Of a stretch of DNA of 10,040 bases, positions 6,251 to 10,040 are shown piece by piece. The translations under genes and the position numbers were made by a program. A model generated the notes under the pieces. It did no database searches. It was not told the origin of the DNA and saw only the letters and a list, made by a program, of their open reading frames with translations. Position 1 is the stretch's first letter. Each line of letters starts with the position of its first letter. The stretch is from positions 1-10,040 of the forward strand of contig CALWXY010000033.1 in NCBI GenBank assembly GCA_944385595.1, read 5' to 3'. Source of the stretch: an uncultured Oscillospiraceae bacterium (GTDB lineage Bacteria; Bacillota; Clostridia; Oscillospirales; Oscillospiraceae).

Positions 6251-7465
6251 TCAGCCCTCGTAGGGCTTATCCGTCTCGATGTAGGCCCCAAGCTCGGCGC
6301 TCCAGCCGACATTGAAGCCCAGCGCCGCGCCGAGGTCGCGCAGCTTGTAGTAGGTGTAGCCGCCGCCGTTGTCGTCGAAGAGCATGATGGCCTCGAGCTC
6401 GGCGGGCTCGCCGTTCACGTTGGTGGCGGAGGCCGCCGCCTGATACTCGCGGTCGCCGCTGAACGGCGTGCTCATCTCGGAGCCGTTGGCGGCGTAGCTC
6501 TCACCGGCGATGAGATTGGCGCTGCCGTCCCAGCTGACGTTGAACTGCGCCTCTGTGCCGTTCAGAATGTAGGCCACGTCGCGGGCCTTGACGTAGTTGG
6601 TCGGGTTGCCGTTTTCATCCTTGAGCGCGTACATCTGAAACTCGACCGGCTCGCCGTCCACGCTGACGAACTGGGTGGAGGCGTAGGCGATGGCGTCTGC
6701 CGCGGGCGCGGGCGCGTCGCCGGAGCTCCAGGAGGCGTAGGTGCTGTTCTCGCCCTTGCTGTCGAGAACGGTGTAGGCGTCGCCCCAGTCGTAGGTGGTG
6801 CAGACGAGCTGGTGGGGCTGGCCGTATTTGTCTTTGAAGAGGGAGACAACGGCGTCGCCGTCGTCGACATAGTCCATGTTTATTCTCAGGCAGCTCTCGT
6901 AGCGGTAGTCGCCGCCTTCGACGAGTATGCTGCCGGAGTTCAGGTCGTAGTCGCCCTGGATGGTGAGCCTCGTCGTGGTGAGGGAGCCGCCGTTCAGTAT
7001 CATATCGCCGCAGGCGAAGTAGGTGGAGTTGATGTTGGCGCCGTTCATCTCCACCGGGCCGATGACGAACTGATGGCAGGTCAGGGTGCCGCTGCCCTCG
7101 AAGGTGATTTTGGCGGCGTCGACGCTGGCCTTGCCGATTCTGTACATGGTGTCGAAGCCGTTGAATGAGCTGGAGGTGCCGTCGGCGAGGACGACGGTGA
7201 GGTCGCGCGGCGGGTTGCAGAACTGGAAGGAGGTGTTGTTGGCGTAGGGGTAGTCGGGGGTGCCGAGGCTGATGCCGCTGAAGGTGATTTTGTAGTTGCC
7301 GTCATAGCTCCAGCCGTCGCCGCTGACGGGGGCGGTGTAGCTGTAGAACTCCCCGCCGATGATGAAGCCGCTGCGGGTCTCGCCCTCGCCCTCGGCGAAG
7401 GCGGGCATCGCCAGACCGGCGACGAGCACTACGCACAGAAGCATACACAGAAGCCTTTTTTTCAT
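6251..7465 (-). CDS. Secreted protein with two stalk (copper amine oxidase N-like) repeats
   Basis: The 404-residue product starts with a clear signal peptide (MKKR, hydrophobic core 5-20, cleavage likely after AFA at 22-24). ATG 7465 follows a strong AGAGGAGAGG site. Residues about 30-250 are beta-rich with short repeating strands (for example AAKITFEGSGTLTC, FVIGPVEMNGANI, DMILNGGSLTTTRL, DYDLNSGSILVEGGDY), the pattern of a parallel beta-helix or stacked-strand domain. The C-terminal part holds two related repeats, about 266-325 and 347-402. The first runs VSVDGEPVEFQMYAL, NPTNYVKARDVAYILNGT, FNVSWDG; the second TNVNGEPAELEAIML, YTYYKLRDLGAALGF, NVGWS. This Y-x-K-x-R-D-[LV]-A...FNVxW pattern is the stalk domain, also called copper amine oxidase N-terminal-like, common in clostridial extracellular proteins. 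No enzyme active site is recognised. It has no SLH repeats, so it is probably released or bound by an unknown means. It has its own promoter at 7521-7549. Confidence 0.85.
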   Translation of the reverse strand: MKKRLLCMLLCVVLVAGLAMPAFAEGEGETRSGFIIGGEFYSYTAPVSGDGWSYDGNYKITFSGISLGTPDYPYANNTSFQFCNPPRDLTVVLADGTSSSFNGFDTMYRIGKASVDAAKITFEGSGTLTCHQFVIGPVEMNGANINSTYFACGDMILNGGSLTTTRLTIQGDYDLNSGSILVEGGDYRYESCLRINMDYVDDGDAVVSLFKDKYGQPHQLVCTTYDWGDAYTVLDSKGENSTYASWSSGDAPAPAADAIAYASTQFVSVDGEPVEFQMYALKDENGNPTNYVKARDVAYILNGTEAQFNVSWDGSANLIAGESYAANGSEMSTPFSGDREYQAAASATNVNGEPAELEAIMLFDDNGGGYTYYKLRDLGAALGFNVGWSAELGAYIETDKPYEG

Positions 7466-7520
7466 GATATCCTCTCCTCTTGTTAGATTTGGCTATTTTC
7501 TGCGCCGGTATTACACTAAA

Positions 7521-7549
7521 AGTTTATGCCTTTTGCCCGAATATGTCAA
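7521..7549 (-). promoter_or_regulatory. Promoter of the secreted stalk-domain protein gene
   Basis: On the minus strand a perfect TTGACA (7549-7544) is followed by an exact 17-nt spacer and TAAACT (7526-7521; 4 of 6). Transcription would start near 7514 and give a leader of about 48 nt with the ribosome binding site at its end. Confidence 0.7.
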
Positions 7550-7557
7550 GGGCGGAA

Positions 7558-7589
7558 AAAATAAAAGCCCCGGACGGGGCTTTTATTTT
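7558..7589 (-). terminator. Terminator of the metallo-beta-lactamase-fold gene
   Basis: Arms 7558-7571 and 7576-7589 form a perfect 14-bp stem (GCCCC/GGGGC core, then AAAATAAA/TTTATTTT) around a GGAC loop. The last base of the gene's stop codon is the first base of the stem; a run of T/A follows on the minus strand. It isolates this gene from the promoter of the next one, 8 bp or less away. Confidence 0.85.
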
Positions 7590-8395
7590 CAGTTTGCCTT
7601 TTCCTTTTCGATGAGCGCATAGACGCGCTGGAGGCGCTCGTTCATCAGCTCGTGCCAGATGGAGGGGTCGATGAATGGGTTGAAGTCGTCGCGAATCTGC
7701 GGGACGAGCGGGAGGATTCCCACCTGATTTGTGTGCGAGGGCAGGCAGATGTCGACCTCGAATTTGTCGAGCTTTTTGAGGCCGGCGATGAATTCGTCGC
7801 GCAGGGAGAAGGGCTGGCGTTTTTCGATGAAGTATTCGCGGTTGAGGGTGTTCAGGCCGAGGCCGCCGTGTATGCCGCAGCGCAGGACGCGGCCGTTTTT
7901 GTCGGTGACGTCGAAGAACATGGAGGTGCAGCCGGGGGTGTGGCCGGGCGTGGCGACGGTGCGGATGGTGATGTTGCCCTGAGTGATGGGCTTTTCGTCG
8001 TCGTACAGCTCGTCCGGCTCGAACTCGCCGCAGGTGTATTTGCCGTCGCCGGCGATAAGGTCGCGGCGCTCGTGCAGGAACTCGAGGTCGCGCTCGCCGA
8101 GGTAGAGCTTTGCGCCGGTGAGCTCTTTCATCGTGCGCGCGCCGCCAATGTGGTCTATGTGCGCGTGGGTTAGGAGGATTTTTTTGATGTCGCCGGGCTT
8201 GTAGCCGAGCTTGTAGATGTTGTGGAGCATGAGATAGGCGCTCTCGTGCATGGCTGTGTCGATGAGTATTAGTCCGTCGCCGGTGTCGAGGAGATAGCAG
8301 GCGACCCAGTCGTTGCCGCCGATGAACCAGACGCCTGGCGCCATGGGAAAGGGCTCCACATAGGCCTCCCACGGGCGGCGGCACACGCGATCCAT
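7589..8395 (-). CDS. Metallo-beta-lactamase-fold hydrolase, subclass B3-like
   Basis: The 268-residue protein has the full MBL-fold metal set. LLTHAHIDHIGG gives the HxHxDH motif (H77, H79, D81, H82); ATPGHTPG gives H152; and LPSHTNQ gives H221. The GNDWVACYLLDTGDGLILID entry (27-46), an alternating strand pattern and KELTGAKLYLGERD after the HxHxDH motif are like subclass B3 and its many non-resistance relatives. There is no signal peptide, so a cytoplasmic hydrolase with an unknown substrate is more likely than a secreted beta-lactamase. C175 in the place after strand 'VLRCGIHGG' is not a ligand position in B3. The only possible start is ATG 8395: the frame is open back to 8467 but contains no other start codon. 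No ribosome binding site or promoter is visible upstream; what lies there instead is the truncated LysR coding sequence, so the 5' control region seems to have been lost. Confidence 0.9.
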   Translation of the reverse strand: MDRVCRRPWEAYVEPFPMAPGVWFIGGNDWVACYLLDTGDGLILIDTAMHESAYLMLHNIYKLGYKPGDIKKILLTHAHIDHIGGARTMKELTGAKLYLGERDLEFLHERRDLIAGDGKYTCGEFEPDELYDDEKPITQGNITIRTVATPGHTPGCTSMFFDVTDKNGRVLRCGIHGGLGLNTLNREYFIEKRQPFSLRDEFIAGLKKLDKFEVDICLPSHTNQVGILPLVPQIRDDFNPFIDPSIWHELMNERLQRVYALIEKEKAN

Positions 8396-9061
8396 GACAT
8401 ATCCAACGTAAAACGGGGCGAGATTTCGATAGCGTATACTCCGGAGCGCGGGTCGCGCATGTTCTCAAGTATATATCCAGAGTTTCACCAGGCGTATCCG
8501 GAGATAACCTTCCGCATACACGAGGCCCGCATAAAGCGCATGGAACAGCTGCTTGAGCGCAGACAGGTCAGCATAGCCCTCATGGGCTACACTGGCAAGC
8601 CGAATCCGCTTTTTGAGTACAATTATCTCTCAAAGGAGTACATAGTCCTGGCCCTGCCGGCGTCCCATCCTCTGGCGTATCTGGCCGGGGAGCGCAGCTG
8701 GGAGACGCTGCCGCGCATAGATCTCAGGCTGCTTGAGCACGAGTATTTCATTCTGATGACCCACGAGACGCTCATGCGCTATATGTGTGACGACGCATTT
8801 CAGGCGGCGGGCTTCACGCCGAAGTGCCTTTTTGAATCCACAAGCACCATGACGGTTGTGAATATGGTGCGAAGTCAGGTCGGCGCGGCGTTTTTCCCGC
8901 AATCGTATGTCGAGCCGGATGCTCCGATGGTGTATTTCTCGCTTGGAGATGAATTCTCGTGGGTGTTGAGTGCCGCGACCTACAAGGGCGCATACCTGAA
9001 TCGCGCCGAGCGGGATTTCCTCACCCTCTACCAGAAGCATTTCGCGGAAAGCCGCAAATAA
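8396..9061 (+). pseudogene. LysR-family regulator remnant lacking the HTH domain
   Basis: The plus-strand frame reads as the complete LysR substrate-binding domain. Before the first ATG (8459) it already has the family's opening: DISNVKRGEISIAYTPERGS from about 8396 to 8455. It continues YPEFHQAYPEITFRIHEA, MEQLLERRQVSIALMG (first lobe), PLFEYNYLSKEYIVLALPASHPLA and LEHEYFILMTHETLMRYM. The second lobe follows (FTPKCLFESTSTMTVVNMVRS, VGAAFFPQSYV), then the last strand and helix. About 221 residues are present of the usual 295-305; the roughly 85 missing N-terminal residues are exactly the winged HTH and linker helix. Upstream of 8396 the frame stays open but is only the antisense of the hydrolase gene. 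Translation could begin at ATG 8459 but only weak CGGAG lies 12 nt before it. I therefore call it a 5'-truncated pseudogene, although a DNA-binding-free regulator fragment cannot be excluded. Normally a LysR gene is divergent to its target gene, and this relation to the hydrolase is preserved. Confidence 0.8.
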
Positions 9062-9064
9062 AAA

Positions 9065-9092
9065 TGTCCCCCCCGGCACATCCGGGGGGACA
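9065..9092 (-). terminator. Terminator of the lipoprotein nuclease gene
   Basis: TGTCCCCCC pairs with GGGGGGACA (9084-9092) and GG with CC further in, with one bulged C and a 5-nt loop. On the minus strand the stem is followed by ATTTTTA, a proper T tract; on the plus strand it is followed by AATTC, so it mainly acts on the minus-strand gene that stops at 9101. Confidence 0.75.
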
Positions 9093-9100
9093 ATTCATAT

Positions 9101-9967
9101 TCACGGTTTGCACAGCCCGCAGGGGTCGTAGCCCCGGGCAATCAGCTCCGAGCGGCTGCAGTGGACGTCCTCGCGGTTTTTGCCGTTCATGGTCGCGACG
9201 CCGGAGCAGTCCGGCAGGTGGAACTTCTTCGAGCTGGTGTTCAGCACATAGTCCGCCGCCTCGTCGCTCGGCGGGGTCTCGTCCGCGAGGGCGCTGGAGC
9301 CGTCTGCGTAGTCGATGTCGACGCCCGGCTGGCAGTTGTAGACGTAGACGCAGAAGCACAGCCCCTCGCCGCCGTCCTCTATGGACATGGCCTCCATCAG
9401 CACGCCGGAGGCGAGCAGATTGTCGCCCTCGAAAATCGGCGTCACGCGGTAATACACATGCCCGCCGCTCTCCTCTATGTAGTCGGCGGTGTCGTTCTCG
9501 AACGGGAGCATACCCTCGTTGTTCATGAACCTCGTGCCGGTGATGAGATTGCGCTCGTTGGCGTTCTCGCCGGTGAGCTGATAGCCTATGAGGTGGCAGC
9601 GGTTGTAGAGGTATTTGCCGTCGACTATGTCGTATTTCACCGTGTGCCAGCCGGAGGGCTTAATCTGGCCAATCTCGCCGCGCTCCTCGGTGGGCATGAT
9701 GTCGAATCCGATGACGGCCTCCGCCGCGCCGCAGCGCCCGAGGGAATCCAGCTCCGAGTACAGCTCGTAGGACTCCGGCTCCGGCAGCTCTTCGGCGAAC
9801 TCCGGCACGCCGCCGTTGATGACGACGTACGGCTCGCCGGAGAACTCCGGGACGTTGTCGAGAGAATACGACGGCGCCTCGACCGTGACGCCGGAGCAGG
9901 CCGAGAGAAGAATACATAGTATCAGCGCGAGCGGGAGCAGCGCGCGTTTCATGCTGCGTGCGGACAT
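9101..9967 (-). CDS. Lipoprotein DNA/RNA non-specific endonuclease with Ada-like zinc tail
   Basis: From ATG 9967 the product has 288 residues. It starts with MSARSMKR and a lipoprotein signal with lipobox LLSAC (C24), so it should be lipid-anchored on the outer face of the membrane. Residues about 85-215 form the EndA/NucA-type nuclease domain: YNRCHLIGYQLTG (with NRCH at 122-125 in the place of the DRGH catalytic motif, the histidine kept), ANERNLITGTRFMNNEGML (with the metal-binding Asn region), and YYRVTPIF. The N-R-x-H variant is usual in clostridial and streptococcal relatives. The last ~48 residues (about 240-288) are Ada-like: YVLNTSSKKFHLPDCSGV, NREDVHCSR and GYDPCGLCKP. The four cysteines fit a zinc site. 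Such enzymes degrade extracellular nucleic acids for nutrition, competence or NET escape. ATG 9967 is preferred: it lies 5 nt after GGAGG, whereas GTG 9973 would overlap that site. Confidence 0.92.
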   Translation of the reverse strand: MSARSMKRALLPLALILCILLSACSGVTVEAPSYSLDNVPEFSGEPYVVINGGVPEFAEELPEPESYELYSELDSLGRCGAAEAVIGFDIMPTEERGEIGQIKPSGWHTVKYDIVDGKYLYNRCHLIGYQLTGENANERNLITGTRFMNNEGMLPFENDTADYIEESGGHVYYRVTPIFEGDNLLASGVLMEAMSIEDGGEGLCFCVYVYNCQPGVDIDYADGSSALADETPPSDEAADYVLNTSSKKFHLPDCSGVATMNGKNREDVHCSRSELIARGYDPCGLCKP

Positions 9968-9982
9968 GGGCACCTCCGGGAA

Positions 9983-10040
9983 TTACCTGATTTTGGAGCG
10001 TTTGACGATATAGAACGCCGCTATGGACACGATTTCCAGC
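9983..10040 (-). CDS. C-terminal tail of a membrane protein, 5' part outside window
   Basis: On the minus strand the frame starting one base inside the window edge is open and reads LEIVSIAAFYIVKRSKIR followed by TAA (9983-9985). A hydrophobic stretch ending in a basic cluster looks like the last membrane helix of a protein with its tail in the cytoplasm. The stop lies 15 nt before the nuclease ATG 9967, with the nuclease ribosome binding site in the gap, so the two probably form an operon. Only 18 residues are seen and the identity is unknown. Confidence 0.5.
   Translation of the reverse strand, partial: LEIVSIAAFYIVKRSKIR

Noticed and set aside
7524..8468. A 314-codon minus-strand frame overlapping the hydrolase in another frame
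   Set aside because: Its product is a low-complexity R/H/P string; the overlapping hydrolase frame has all MBL motifs.
8396..9061. A complete novel periplasmic-binding-like protein starting at ATG 8459
   Set aside because: LysR effector-domain sequence continues in frame upstream of that ATG to about 8396, so the short form is better explained as a truncated LysR.

Overview
The window most resembles a chromosomal segment of a GC-rich Firmicute of the Clostridia (an Oscillospiraceae/Ruminococcaceae-like gut bacterium is my best guess). The reasons are: a strongly GC-biased third codon position together with Firmicutes-type lepA; an S-layer homology (SLH) domain tail; a secreted 'stalk'/copper-amine-oxidase-N-like protein; an EndA-type nuclease with an Ada-like zinc tail; strong GGAGG ribosome binding sites; TTG and GTG starts; and intrinsic terminators between almost every convergent pair. 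The taxonomic call is inference.

Layout, left to right. (1) 1-1441, plus strand: the tail of an SLH surface protein, then a membrane-anchored coiled-coil protein of unknown function; they are 22 nt apart. (2) 1459-2441: a bidirectional terminator, then a divergent pair. An A+T-rich SLOG/YpsA-like (DUF1273-type) gene lies on the minus strand and a small XRE-type helix-turn-helix gene on the plus strand. Their 107-nt intergenic region holds two back-to-back promoters and an 11-bp inverted repeat on one -10 box, so it reads as a self-contained regulated module. (3) 2504-2644: four hairpins in tandem. (4) 2647-3229: a four-helix membrane protein (minus), with a promoter that would give an almost leaderless mRNA, facing away from a second promoter. 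(5) 3163-6201, plus strand: a likely operon of XRE regulator, lepA (elongation factor 4) and an MgtC/SapB membrane protein, with a promoter and palindromes just upstream. (6) 6206-8395, minus strand: a secreted stalk-domain protein and a B3-like metallo-beta-lactamase-fold hydrolase, as separate units. (7) 8396-9061, plus strand: a LysR regulator that has lost its DNA-binding half. The break lies exactly at the start of the hydrolase gene, so both genes have lost their 5' regions. (8) 9065-10040, minus strand: a lipoprotein nuclease, preceded in the same direction by the tail of a membrane protein.

I do not see a clear new multi-gene system. The best leads are the SLOG/XRE divergent module, the decapitated LysR/hydrolase junction, and lepA placed behind a private repressor-like gene while carrying several radical changes at normally invariant G-domain positions. 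No rRNA, tRNA, CRISPR array, insertion sequence or replication origin was recognised.
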